Positions 29,893 to 37,812 of a stretch of DNA of 37,812 nucleotides are shown here, one piece after another. Origin of the DNA: an uncultured Alistipes sp. (GTDB lineage Bacteria > Bacteroidota > Bacteroidia > Bacteroidales > Rikenellaceae); assembly GCA_900550375.1 (NCBI GenBank), contig URRP01000025.1, positions 1-37,812 of the forward strand, given 5' to 3'. Under the pieces are notes generated by a model that saw only the letters and a program-made list of their open reading frames with translations, ran no database searches and had not been told where the DNA came from. Every line of letters starts with the position of its first letter. The first letter of the stretch is position 1. Both the position numbers and the translations under genes were made by a program.

Positions 29893-30919
29893 TGCAAAGC
29901 GGAATTTTTACGATGAAACGGACTTCTGTCTTTTCAATTTCAATCCCCCGTCCGAGTGCCATACGGCAGCGATTATCAAGGTTTTGCAAGCCTACGCCCG
30001 TCGAATCGCGGCTTTTGCGGGGGTGCAGCGTATTGGCGAACGTAAGCCACCCGTCGGCTACGCAAAGCGAGATCAGCATCGGCCGAGAGACCGAGACGGC
30101 GTTGTGTTTTATGACATTTTCGAGCAGCAGCTGCAACGTCAGCGGCGGCAGCTGCGACTCCGCATACTTCTCCGCGACATGCGTTTCGAAGCGGATGCAG
30201 TCGCCCAGTCGTACCCGATGCAGATAGAGGTAGGCTTCGGCGAACTGTAACTCCTCGACGAGCATCACAAACCGTTTCTGCTGGCTTTGCAATACGTAAC
30301 GGTAGACGTCGGAAAGGTTACGCGTAAATGCCACGGCCCGTGCCGGATCGTATTCGATCTCTGCGACCAGCGTATTGAGGCTGTTGAACAGAAAGTGGGG
30401 GTTGAGCTGATTCTGCAATGCCGCATAGCGGGCGGCATTGGTCTCGTCCTGCAAGGCGGCGGAAAGCCGTTGCAGCCGCAGCGTCTTCTGCATCGAATTA
30501 TTGGCCGACAACAATCCCAGTACGACCAGTTCGACCAGCCACACGAGGATGAGAATCTGTATTCCTCCGTTGGGAAAGATGAAAGGATACTCGGCCCCTA
30601 CGAGCAGTTTGGCGACGACAAGAAGCACGTAATTGATACCCAACGTCAACCCCACGACGGCCGCGTAGGAGGCTGTCAGCCGCAATTTGCGGCGTCCGTT
30701 GAGCAGATATTAGTTGTTGAGCCATGCACTCAGCCGGATAACGAGTCCGCCCAGCAGATTGGACATGACGATGAAAAAGAGGTACATCCACCATGCTCCG
30801 AAACGACCGGCAACCTCCTGCGGCAGGTTGGTATAACCGCCCAGCAGCAGACAGGCGAAGATTCCCAGTCCAGAAAAGAGCGTCAGGCGCAGCAATCGAT
30901 TTTTTCGTTTGTCCGTCAT
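29885..30919 (-). pseudogene. LytS-like sensor histidine kinase with internal stop
   Basis: The N-terminal part (30919-30710) starts MTDKRKNRLLRLTLFSGLGIF and carries two membrane helices, ending SAWLNN followed by TAA at 30712-30710. The same frame continues YLLNGRRKLRLTASY through two more helices to a His_kinase domain with QLNPHFLFNSLNTL (phosphorylated His), LLLENVIKHN and GVGLQNLDNRC. The whole frame is 344 codons plus the internal stop; a single C-to-T change of CAA would produce it. Either the gene is inactivated, or a short cytoplasmic form is made from the TTG at 30685. It lies 24 nt after tolC-type gene and overlaps the regulator gene, so the kinase-regulator pair may belong to the efflux transcript. 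The intact regulator suggests recent damage or an error. Confidence 0.78.
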
Positions 30920-30943
30920 GGCGTAAAAATACGATAAATTCGG

Positions 30944-32233
30944 TTAATTATATCCGTTTACAGCCTTCAAAAGTTCGGCGAAGTACATTTGCGCGGCGGC
31001 CTTGGCCGTTACGTGATTGATCTCGGCGGTCTGGCGATAGACCTGAGCATCGATTACATCCGCGATGGAAACGGCTCCCTCCTCGTATTTCTCCGTGGCA
31101 CGGCGTTCGTTCTCCTCCGCTTTCGCCAGCGACGAATGCGCCAGCTCTATGCGTCTCTCGGCCTGTGCAAGCGATGTCCATGCCGTATTTCTTTCCAGCT
31201 CGATCGTCGTTTCGACTTTGTGCAGGTTGTCCGCGGCCATGCCGATACGGTATTTTCCGGCCTGTTTTTCGCGCCGGCGCTTACCGCCCTCGAAGATCGG
31301 AACGGAGACCTGAGCATAAAGCGTATAGTTCGGCGACAGATCGGGGCGGAAATCGTACCCGGGCGAAAAATAGCCGGCGTTCGCCCCCACATGGAGCTGT
31401 GGTTTGTATTGGGCGTCATTCAACCGCAGGGAGCTTTGCTCCATCCGAATGTGTTCCTGAGCCATGCGTACTTCGGGCCGCAGTGGCGTGCCATAAGCAG
31501 CCGTCGCCGCATTTTCCACCGGCATTACCTCTCCGCCGACGGGTGTGCGGGCATCCAGCGGCTCGCCGATGAGCGAATTGAGCGCCATGCGACCGATCTC
31601 GAAATCGCTTTGCATCTGTAGGAGACGATACTCCGCTTCGTTGAGTTTCACCTCGACGGTCAACAGCTCCTGCCGGTCGCTCATCCCCGCTTCGACACGT
31701 TCGCGAACGATGCGGGCGAGTTCGGAGACCGAGTTGCGGAAATCCTCGGCAACCTTCATCAATTCGAAACGCGCCACCGCCGTCCAGTATTGCACGTCGG
31801 TCTGATAACAGACCAGCGAACGCAGCAACTCCCGCTCCGATTCGGCCAGCAGTTTCCGCGATTCGGCCAGCCGGATCGCCTCGACGATGCGTCCTCCCGT
31901 GTAAACGGGCTGAAGCAGCGTGGCCGACGCTCCGTATTTCAGCTCCTCTCCCTGAAACGTCAGCGGTCCGACGCCCGGCAGTCCGGCCGAAAGTTCGAGC
32001 GGATTGCCCGTATATTGGAATTCACCTCCGGCCGACAGCTTCGGAACGCGGTCGGCACGTGCGGCACGTTCCAGCTCGATGCCGGATTCGATATTTTTTG
32101 CGGCGGCTTTCAGGTCGTCGTTGTAGGCAAGCGCCATCTGCCGGTAACGCACGAGCAGAGAGTCGGGCGTGGGTTGTGCAACGGTCGCGCAGAGGCAGAA
32201 AATACCGCACAAAAACAGAATCGTTTTTTTCAT
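30944..32233 (-). CDS. TolC-family outer-membrane efflux protein
   Basis: The 429-residue protein has a signal peptide (MKKTILFLCGIFCLCATVAQ) and two long helical outer-membrane-factor repeats, with typical segments ADRVPKLSAGGEFQYTG, LQPVYTGGRIVEAI, ERVEAGMSDRQELLTVEVKLNEAEYRLLQ, LRPEVRMAQEHIRMEQSSLRL and VSVPIFEGGKRR. The repeats support a trimeric channel-tunnel. It is last of the efflux genes and starts 2 nt after the stop of the RND pump. Together with the adaptor and pump it makes a complete tripartite exporter. Confidence 0.9.
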   Translation of the reverse strand: MKKTILFLCGIFCLCATVAQPTPDSLLVRYRQMALAYNDDLKAAAKNIESGIELERAARADRVPKLSAGGEFQYTGNPLELSAGLPGVGPLTFQGEELKYGASATLLQPVYTGGRIVEAIRLAESRKLLAESERELLRSLVCYQTDVQYWTAVARFELMKVAEDFRNSVSELARIVRERVEAGMSDRQELLTVEVKLNEAEYRLLQMQSDFEIGRMALNSLIGEPLDARTPVGGEVMPVENAATAAYGTPLRPEVRMAQEHIRMEQSSLRLNDAQYKPQLHVGANAGYFSPGYDFRPDLSPNYTLYAQVSVPIFEGGKRRREKQAGKYRIGMAADNLHKVETTIELERNTAWTSLAQAERRIELAHSSLAKAEENERRATEKYEEGAVSIADVIDAQVYRQTAEINHVTAKAAAQMYFAELLKAVNGYN

Positions 32234-32235
32234 CG

Positions 32236-35200
32236 TTATCGAATCTTTACTTTATAGAAAATGGCGTAGAGCGCCGGAGTGACGAAGAGGGTAAGGCCCG
32301 TGGCGAACGTCAGTCCGAAGATGATCGTTGCGGCCATGCCGCCGAACGCCACGTCGAACAGCAGCGGGATCATGCCGGCGATGGTTGTGGTGGCGGCCAT
32401 CAGTACGGGCCGCGTACGCGATACGGTGGCCTCGACGATAGCCCGCTGCAACGAAGCGCCCGTGCGATGCTGCACGTTGATCTCGTCGATGAGTACGATG
32501 ACGTTCTTGATAATCATGCCCAGCAGCCCCAGCCAGCCGGCAATCGGGAAGAACCCGAAATCGAATCCCGTAAGCAGCAGGCCGACGGCGATGCCGATCA
32601 GCGACAGCGGCAGCACGCAGAGGATGATGATCGGTTCGCGGAAATTACCGAACAGCGCCACGAGGATAACAATGAGCATCAGGAACGCCAGCGGGAAGTA
32701 CTTCATCAAAGCCTCCATCGCCTCGTTCTGATCCTTGAACTGCGAATCCCAGAAAAACGAGTAGCCTTCAGGCAGTTCCATCGCCTCGATTTCACCGCGA
32801 ATCTCGCCGTGAACTTCGGCCATCGTGGCGCCGGGCTGCACGCCGCACATCGCCGCCATCGACAACTGACGGTTGTAGGTGCGGATCTGGGGATATTCCC
32901 ACGCCGTTTCGATCTTGCGCGTCAGCTGCGACAGGGGCGCCGACTGCTCGCCGTTCCAAACCGGAAAGTCGCCCAAATCGGTCACTTCACCCACGTCGGA
33001 CTTGAGCAGCACGGGAACCTGCTTCTCGTCGTCGCGGTAGATGCCCACGGGCAGGCCGTCGCCGATGGACTTCACCGACTCCATCATCGCCGACTTCGTA
33101 ATACCCATCGCTCCGGCACGCACGGGGTCGTAGTCGGGGCGGATCATCATCGACATATTCACCCACTCGTTGCGGGCGTCGGCGACTTTGGGATTGCGCC
33201 GCATGATCCCGATGGCCACGCCTGCAAGCGAATCCAGCACGGCGGCATCGGGTCCGAGAAAACGCGCCTCGATAACCGCTTCGGTCAGCGGGCTTAATTC
33301 GAACTTGTTGACCTTGATGAGCGGTTCGGGATAACGCAGGCGGATCGAGTCCTGCAACAGTTTATGCAGGGAGCGCGACTCTTTCGAGGTATGGCACTTC
33401 ACCAGCAGCTGCGCATAGTTCGACTGCGGGCCGAAAGCCACGTTCGAAAGGTAGTAGCGGGGCGGTGTGCGTCCGACGTAGGTGGAAACGGTCTCCACTT
33501 GGTCGAATCCCCCGATATAAGAAGCCATATCGGAGGCCGTCGCATCGGTCTTTTCGATGCGCGTACCCTCGGGCAGCCACATATCGAGTGTGAAATACGG
33601 TTTGTCGAGCGCCGGAACGAAAACCTTCGGGATAAAGCGGAAACTCCATGCAGAGACGATCAGCGCCAGCGCCAAGATACCGACGGTGACATACCTATGT
33701 CCGATGACAAACCGCAGTGCGGCACGGAACCGGTCGTACATCCTGCCGCTGAAGAGCGTCGCCTTCAGCTCTTCGGGACGCGGACGGCGCACGAACTCCT
33801 GCATGAAGAACGGAGTTTGCGTCATGGCGAATACCCAGCTGAACATCAGCGAGACACCGATCACAGCCACCAGCGACGAGAGCAGCTCACCCGTGATATG
33901 GGGCGAATAGTAGATCGGCAGGAACGTCAGGATGGCGATCACCGTGGCCGCCAGCAGCGGCATGGCCGTCGAAGAGCAGGCACGGAGTATGGCCACCCGC
34001 TTGCGCATACCGCGCTGCATATTGACCAGCACGGAATCCGAAACCACGATGGCGTTGTCTACCAGCATTCCCATGGCGATGATGATCGCCGCCAGCGACA
34101 TACGCTGCAAGGCGATCCCTTGAGCATACATTACCATCAGCGTGGCGAAAATCGAAAAGATAAGTCCGCTGCCGACCAGAATACCGTTCTTGAAGCCGAT
34201 AAAAAAGAGAAGGATAGCGATTACGGTCAGCACCGAGATAATCAGGTTCCAGATAAAGCCCTGATTGGCGACATCCGATTCATGGCCCTGATCGTAAATC
34301 GGCGTCACAGCGAAACCTTCGGGCATCGTCCGGTTGAAATCGTCGATACATGCGGCGACGGCTTCGGCCATATCCACCACATTACCCGTCGAAACCGTAG
34401 CGACAGCTATGCCCAACGCAGGTTTTCCATCGATGCGCATCCGGTTTCCGGCAGGCGTTTTGTAGCCCTCCTCGATACGGGCGATATCCGCAAGACGGAA
34501 GTGCTCGCCCGTGCGCGAGGTGATCGTCATCTGGCGGATGTCGTCGAGCGAATAGAAATTCCCCGTCGATTCGATACGGATGCGATTCTCGGCTGTTTCG
34601 ATGGCTCCGGCGTCCACCACCTTGTTCTGCGCAGCAAAGGCGCGGGCAATGTCGGCCGTCGTCAGACCGCCGCGGGACATGACCGAAGGGCTGACCGTAA
34701 CGTCGACCGTCGGCGTCTGCACGCCGTAAATCTCCACTCGGGCCACATCTTTTACCTTGAGCAGTTCGTTCTTGAGGAGTTTGGCCACGTCCTCCATTTC
34801 GCGGTAGGTACGGCCGTCGGCCGTGATGCCGTAAAAAACGCCCAATACATCGCCGAAGTCGTCGTTGACCACGGAGGGACCTGCTCCGGCAGGCAGTTTT
34901 CCCTGCACATCGCCGACTTTGCGGCGCAGTTTGTCCCACAGCTGCTGCATCTCGTCGGCACGGATCTCCTTCTTGACGAAGACCGTGATCTTCGACATCC
35001 CCGCCCTGTTTTCGGTTTTCAGGTAGTAAAGCTCGCCGAGCGACTGGATCGACTCCTCCAGCACGTCGGTCACCTGCGTCTGCACCTCCGAGGGCGAAGC
35101 GCCCGGATAAGGTGTCAGCACCAACGCCTGCTTGATGGTGAAGGGGGCATCTTCCAATTTACCCATATGGACATAGGAAAAGAGACCGCCCGCCAGCACC

Positions 35201-35265
35201 AATACCAGCAGCAGCCATGTAACGGCCTTGTTTTTGAGAAAATATTTGACAAATGAATTCATCAT
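32236..35265 (-). CDS. RND efflux transporter, inner-membrane pump
   Basis: The protein (about 1009 residues from MMNSFVKYFL) is a hydrophobe/amphiphile RND pump: N-terminal helix, two large periplasmic loops and twelve membrane helices. Landmarks are PYPGASPSEVQTQVTDVLEE, MLVDNAIVVSDSVLVNMQRG in helix 4 (proton-relay region, here Asp-Asn where AcrB has Asp-Asp), GLLGMIIKNVIVLIDEIN in helix 10 and VLMAATTTIAGMIPLL. The start chosen (35265, or 35262) overlaps the TetR stop as ATGATGA; the longer upstream open frame is an artefact of the TetR gene in another frame. Substrates cannot be predicted; drugs, bile acids or fatty acids are usual for such systems. Confidence 0.92.
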   Translation of the reverse strand: MMNSFVKYFLKNKAVTWLLLVLVLAGGLFSYVHMGKLEDAPFTIKQALVLTPYPGASPSEVQTQVTDVLEESIQSLGELYYLKTENRAGMSKITVFVKKEIRADEMQQLWDKLRRKVGDVQGKLPAGAGPSVVNDDFGDVLGVFYGITADGRTYREMEDVAKLLKNELLKVKDVARVEIYGVQTPTVDVTVSPSVMSRGGLTTADIARAFAAQNKVVDAGAIETAENRIRIESTGNFYSLDDIRQMTITSRTGEHFRLADIARIEEGYKTPAGNRMRIDGKPALGIAVATVSTGNVVDMAEAVAACIDDFNRTMPEGFAVTPIYDQGHESDVANQGFIWNLIISVLTVIAILLFFIGFKNGILVGSGLIFSIFATLMVMYAQGIALQRMSLAAIIIAMGMLVDNAIVVSDSVLVNMQRGMRKRVAILRACSSTAMPLLAATVIAILTFLPIYYSPHITGELLSSLVAVIGVSLMFSWVFAMTQTPFFMQEFVRRPRPEELKATLFSGRMYDRFRAALRFVIGHRYVTVGILALALIVSAWSFRFIPKVFVPALDKPYFTLDMWLPEGTRIEKTDATASDMASYIGGFDQVETVSTYVGRTPPRYYLSNVAFGPQSNYAQLLVKCHTSKESRSLHKLLQDSIRLRYPEPLIKVNKFELSPLTEAVIEARFLGPDAAVLDSLAGVAIGIMRRNPKVADARNEWVNMSMMIRPDYDPVRAGAMGITKSAMMESVKSIGDGLPVGIYRDDEKQVPVLLKSDVGEVTDLGDFPVWNGEQSAPLSQLTRKIETAWEYPQIRTYNRQLSMAAMCGVQPGATMAEVHGEIRGEIEAMELPEGYSFFWDSQFKDQNEAMEALMKYFPLAFLMLIVILVALFGNFREPIIILCVLPLSLIGIAVGLLLTGFDFGFFPIAGWLGLLGMIIKNVIVLIDEINVQHRTGASLQRAIVEATVSRTRPVLMAATTTIAGMIPLLFDVAFGGMAATIIFGLTFATGLTLFVTPALYAIFYKVKIR

Positions 35266-35846
35266 GCGCTTGCTTTGAGTTTCTGATCCAGATAGGTGCG
35301 TCCCTTGATCGTGCAAAGGCCGCGTGTGAAGATGACAATGGTTTCGGGCGACAGCACGTTCCGAATGTCCGCGTAATCGCTGCTGACACACGCGAACAGC
35401 TGCATCAGGCATCCGGTGACGGCCGTGCGTACCATCTCGGGAGATACCTCCCGACGGATATACCCTGCGGTGATGCCCGGTCCGACCAGTTTCCCGCATA
35501 CGGCGGCATAGCCGGACAGTCGATCGAGCAGCGTTTTGCAGAGCGGATGGTAAAATTTCTGAAGTTCCCGACAGAAACGATGCGCTTTCTTCAGGTCGAT
35601 TCTTTGCATACCGCCATAGAGTGCGAGCAGCTCGTCGATCAATCCCCCATCCGTCGGATCGAACAGCCGCTGTTCATCCAGCCGAGATTGCAGACACGCG
35701 CCGAGCAGATCCTCTTTGCGGGTAAAGTATTCGTAAAGCGTGCGTTTGGAGATTCCCAGTTCGGCGGCAAGGGCATCCATCGTCAGCCCCTTGATGCCGT
35801 AACAGCCGAACAGCTCCATCGAGCAGCCAAGAATGCGATCTCTCAT
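35262..35846 (-). CDS. TetR-family regulator inside the efflux operon
   Basis: The 194-residue protein has an N-terminal TetR helix-turn-helix (about residues 1-47: ILGCSMELFGCYGIKGLTMDALAAELGISKRTLYEYFTRKEDLL) and a helical ligand-binding C-terminal region without a recognisable subfamily. It sits between the adaptor and pump genes, sharing 4-nt overlaps with both, so it is made from the same transcript. That would make the system self-limiting if it represses the upstream promoter, where an 8-nt inverted repeat is found at 36928-36951. The operator assignment is inference. Confidence 0.88.
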   Translation of the reverse strand: MRDRILGCSMELFGCYGIKGLTMDALAAELGISKRTLYEYFTRKEDLLGACLQSRLDEQRLFDPTDGGLIDELLALYGGMQRIDLKKAHRFCRELQKFYHPLCKTLLDRLSGYAAVCGKLVGPGITAGYIRREVSPEMVRTAVTGCLMQLFACVSSDYADIRNVLSPETIVIFTRGLCTIKGRTYLDQKLKASA

Positions 35847-36919
35847 TTTCCTGCGTTTTTAACGGGTTGTACGACCGGTTTATCGGAGATCTCGACCGCC
35901 ATCCCCTCGGACAGGAATCGCAGCCCGCTTACAGCGACGGTTTCGTCGGGCAAAAGCCCCGATTTGACGGTTATCCGACCGTCGGCCCGCAGTTTGCCCG
36001 ACGTAATGCGGCGCTGCGACACGGTGCGGTCGGTCGTGTCGACCACCCAGACGTAATCGCCCTCCGTGGGGCGGTGGCAAAGCGCCGACTGCGGGATGGA
36101 GACCTCTTCCGCCGCCGCACTCGGCAGGTCGAAGAAAACCTTGCCCGACAATCCGGCGGGCAGTTTGCCGTCGGGATTGGGCAGCAGCGCCGTCAGCAGA
36201 TACGACAGGTTGTTGGGCGTGGTACTCCGAGCGCACTCGACGACGTCGGCCCGGAAAACCTGATTGGGACGGTTGTCGAACGCAAGACTTACGCTCGGCA
36301 ACTCGTCGGCCTGCAGAACGATGTCCTGCGTTACGTATATTTCGATACGCAGCTTGGAGATGTCGACGAATGTCACGACCGGCTGCGCAGCACGTACGTC
36401 CTGATACCTTTCGATGAAAACGTCGCCGACATAACCGTCGAACGGTGCGTGAAGCTGCGTGTCGTTCAGTTCGTTGAGCGCCGTATCGTAAGCCGTTTTC
36501 GCTGCGATCCATGCGGCGCGGGCGGTTTCGTAGCTGCTGGCGGAAACGTTGTCTTTCCGGTACAACGCTTCGATACGTTCGTAGTCGGCCTTGGCACGAC
36601 GGCAGGCGGCCTCGGCATTCTCATACCGCAGCCGGAAATCGCGCGGATCGATCTCGGCGATAAGTTCGTTCCGCTTGTAATGGTTGCCCGCATACACCTC
36701 GAAGCGGTCGATAGGGCCGGATACGCGGAACGACAGCTGCGAAGTGCGCAGCGGCTTGGCGATAAAGGGAAATTCCTTGCGCTGCAAGGTCTCGGCACGG
36801 GTTACGCGGGCCGTCTTGACGACGACCGGATTTTCGGACGGTTTCGGTCGGTGGCCGCAGGAGGTGGCGAGCAGCAGCATGATCGGAAGAGCAAATGTGT
36901 AAACGGCTTTGAAATTCAT
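35843..36919 (-). CDS. RND periplasmic adaptor (membrane fusion) lipoprotein
   Basis: The 358-residue protein begins MNFKAVYTFALPIMLLLATSC, a lipoprotein signal. It has the lipoyl/hairpin/beta-barrel layout of membrane fusion proteins: FRVSGPIDRFEVYAGNHYKRNELIAEIDPRDF (lipoyl first half), a helical hairpin of about 50 residues (YENAEAACRRAKADYERIEALYRKDNVSASSYETARAA), LHAPFDGYVGDVFIERYQDV (lipoyl second half), and a beta-barrel and C-terminal domain. It is the first gene of the efflux operon, behind the promoter at 36945-36952. Confidence 0.9.
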   Translation of the reverse strand: MNFKAVYTFALPIMLLLATSCGHRPKPSENPVVVKTARVTRAETLQRKEFPFIAKPLRTSQLSFRVSGPIDRFEVYAGNHYKRNELIAEIDPRDFRLRYENAEAACRRAKADYERIEALYRKDNVSASSYETARAAWIAAKTAYDTALNELNDTQLHAPFDGYVGDVFIERYQDVRAAQPVVTFVDISKLRIEIYVTQDIVLQADELPSVSLAFDNRPNQVFRADVVECARSTTPNNLSYLLTALLPNPDGKLPAGLSGKVFFDLPSAAAEEVSIPQSALCHRPTEGDYVWVVDTTDRTVSQRRITSGKLRADGRITVKSGLLPDETVAVSGLRFLSEGMAVEISDKPVVQPVKNAGK

Positions 36920-36927
36920 CGATTCTG

Positions 36928-36952
36928 ATTTTTGTTTCAGCAGACAAAAATA
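36928..36952 (-). promoter_or_regulatory. Efflux operon promoter with candidate TetR operator
   Basis: ATTTTTGT (36928-36935) and ACAAAAAT (36944-36951) are perfect 8-nt inverted arms with an 8-nt spacer. On the minus strand the right arm is part of the -7 box TATTTTTG (36952-36945). A good -33 TTTG is not seen, which fits a promoter that depends on a regulator or is naturally weak. The adaptor ATG is about 25 nt downstream. Confidence 0.6.
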
Positions 36953-37047
36953 GCCGGACGATGCAGCTCGAGGCAGAATAATTCGCCCAACGCCGGAAAT
37001 CGGCCGCCAAAATCCGGCAAAGGCGAGATGAATTTAATTATCGGAGC

Positions 37048-37079
37048 AAAAAAAAAGCCTCTGGTGTAATCCAGAGGCT
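37048..37079 (-). terminator. Terminator of DUF4840-like lipoprotein gene
   Basis: AGCCTCTGG (37056-37064) pairs perfectly with CCAGAGGCT (37071-37079) over a 6-nt loop. On the minus strand it is followed by a U run (A's at 37048-37056). The 100 nt to the efflux promoter show nothing else. Confidence 0.85.
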
Positions 37080-37097
37080 GTTGTCGTTCGATCGGGA

Positions 37098-37742
37098 TTA
37101 ATTTTTCGTCAGATCGAATTCCAGCGAGAACGGCTCGAATCCGGGCAGTTCGACAGCGTCGATCTTAACGCCGGTCGCCGAGAGTTTGAACTTGAATTTC
37201 TTCGATTCGACCGTATAGACTCCTTCGGCTTCAGCAGTGATCGTTACCTCGATTTCGACCGAAGAAGGCTCCTCGAAAGTCGTCGTCTCGCCACCTTCGC
37301 TGTTATCTGCAAGCGTCAGCTTCAGCGGTTCGGGAACGAGCGTCAGCCGTACCGAAGTCTTGTCTTCGCCCATCACCGCCGTATAAGGAACCGAATAATC
37401 GACCTTTCCGACCTTCTCGACGATCTGATCGGCCAGCGTCTCGTCGCCGAGTACCTTAACGACCAGATCGCGGATCGGGAAATCCGTAAATTGAATTTCG
37501 TCGCCCGTCGCGGTTGCATCTATCGGTGTGACCGTAGGTTCTTCGCCCTCCTCACCGCCTTCGGCCGGAACAATTCCGACGATGGACATCGTTCCCGTAT
37601 ATTTTCCGACAACGGCAGTTACGTCGGGATCGGTCGGGGGAGGCGTTCCGCCATCGTTGTCGTCGTCACATGCCACAAAGCCAGCGCAAACTCCTGCGAG
37701 GAGCACAGCGGTCATCCAGTTTTTTAAAATCAATTGTTTCAT
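37098..37742 (-). CDS. Lipoprotein, DUF4840-like
   Basis: The 214-residue protein begins MKQLILKNWMTAVLLAGVCAGFVAC with Cys25 as the lipid-modified residue, then an acidic DDDNDGG stretch typical of surface-directed lipoproteins and a Pro/Thr linker. The body is strand-rich: VVGKYTGTMSIVGIVPAEGG, IQFTDFPIRDLVVKVL, VGKVDYSVPYTAVMGED, VYTVESKKFKFKLSATGVKIDAVELPG. This pattern, especially the GxYxGxM start and DFPI segment, resembles Bacteroidota DUF4840 proteins, whose function is unknown. It stands alone with its own terminator; its promoter probably lies in the last 70 nt of the window, where no exact consensus is seen. Confidence 0.7.
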   Translation of the reverse strand: MKQLILKNWMTAVLLAGVCAGFVACDDDNDGGTPPPTDPDVTAVVGKYTGTMSIVGIVPAEGGEEGEEPTVTPIDATATGDEIQFTDFPIRDLVVKVLGDETLADQIVEKVGKVDYSVPYTAVMGEDKTSVRLTLVPEPLKLTLADNSEGGETTTFEEPSSVEIEVTITAEAEGVYTVESKKFKFKLSATGVKIDAVELPGFEPFSLEFDLTKN

Positions 37743-37812
37743 CTTTTGAATCGATTAAGTTTATAAAATAAACACATAGCGAAAAAGTAAATTTGGGTAA
37801 AACGTAGCGAAT

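Noticed and set aside
33364..35256. Plus-strand open frame (630 codons) opposite the RND pump
   Set aside because: Antisense shadow of a GC-rich conserved gene; no recognisable motif.
35266..35499. N-terminal extension of the RND pump
   Set aside because: The extra 78 codons are an out-of-frame reading of the TetR gene; the real start overlaps the TetR stop and opens the first membrane helix.

Overview
The window looks like a chromosome segment of a Bacteroidales bacterium, most likely Alistipes or a close Rikenellaceae relative. The reasons are GC-rich third codon positions, Bacteroidota promoters (TTTG, about 19 nt, TAnnTTTG) before many genes and tRNAs, a Rho factor with a long low-complexity insertion, many SLP/lipoprotein genes starting Lys-Lys/Lys-Arg with a lipobox Cys, and gut-Bacteroidota families (C10 peptidase, FISUMP and BACON-type lipoproteins, S1/P1 nuclease, carboxynorspermidine dehydrogenase). 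The genus is inferred, not proven.

Layout. 1-2217: the end of a polysaccharide-type island (decayed WbuC cupin, NTP_transf_5 protein) and the N-terminal stub of a tyrosine recombinase, abutting the 3' end of tRNA-Gly(GCC). 2382-6064: LuxC-type acyl-CoA reductase, a pRiA4b ORF-3-like protein, miaA, and a convergent C1B cysteine peptidase lipoprotein whose 3' end overlaps miaA. 6175-9376: a two-gene surface-lipoprotein unit built from the same Ig-like module; the first gene has a 10-G tract just after its lipobox that puts the secretion signal out of frame (candidate phase switch). 9377-14907: AT-rich gap, secreted nitroreductase with a C-terminal frameshift, tRNA-Leu(TAA), rho, S1/P1 nuclease, carboxynorspermidine dehydrogenase, tRNA-Lys(TTT). 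15190-18668: hemerythrin/LuxR pair, a DUF4396 gene with two Trp-to-stop changes, a repeat-rich gap, a C_GCAxxG_C_C protein and an SMR transporter. 18733-22740: a lower-GC C10 peptidase with a partner lipoprotein, and the biotin-dependent oxaloacetate decarboxylase/pyruvate carboxylase B subunit. 23214-29021: Na+/solute symporter, golvesin-interrupted amidase, YqeY protein, BASS-family transporter. 29122-36919: an efflux operon (adaptor, embedded TetR, RND pump, TolC) followed by a LytS/LytTR pair whose kinase has a nonsense codon. 37098-37742: a lipoprotein of DUF4840 type.

How parts work together. The efflux genes form one minus-strand unit with 4-nt overlaps and an inverted repeat on the first promoter that could be the TetR operator. 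The hemerythrin and LuxR genes overlap by 4 nt and share a promoter with an inverted repeat at its -33 box. Three unrelated genes (acyl-CoA reductase, nitroreductase, C_GCAxxG_C_C) take their promoters from copies of one dispersed repeat. The window has an unusual number of broken reading frames (WbuC, recombinase, FISUMP lipoprotein, nitroreductase, DUF4396, histidine kinase). Some may be sequencing errors, but the poly-G case has the form of a real switch. I saw no CRISPR array, no rRNA, no complete insertion sequence and no complete defence system.
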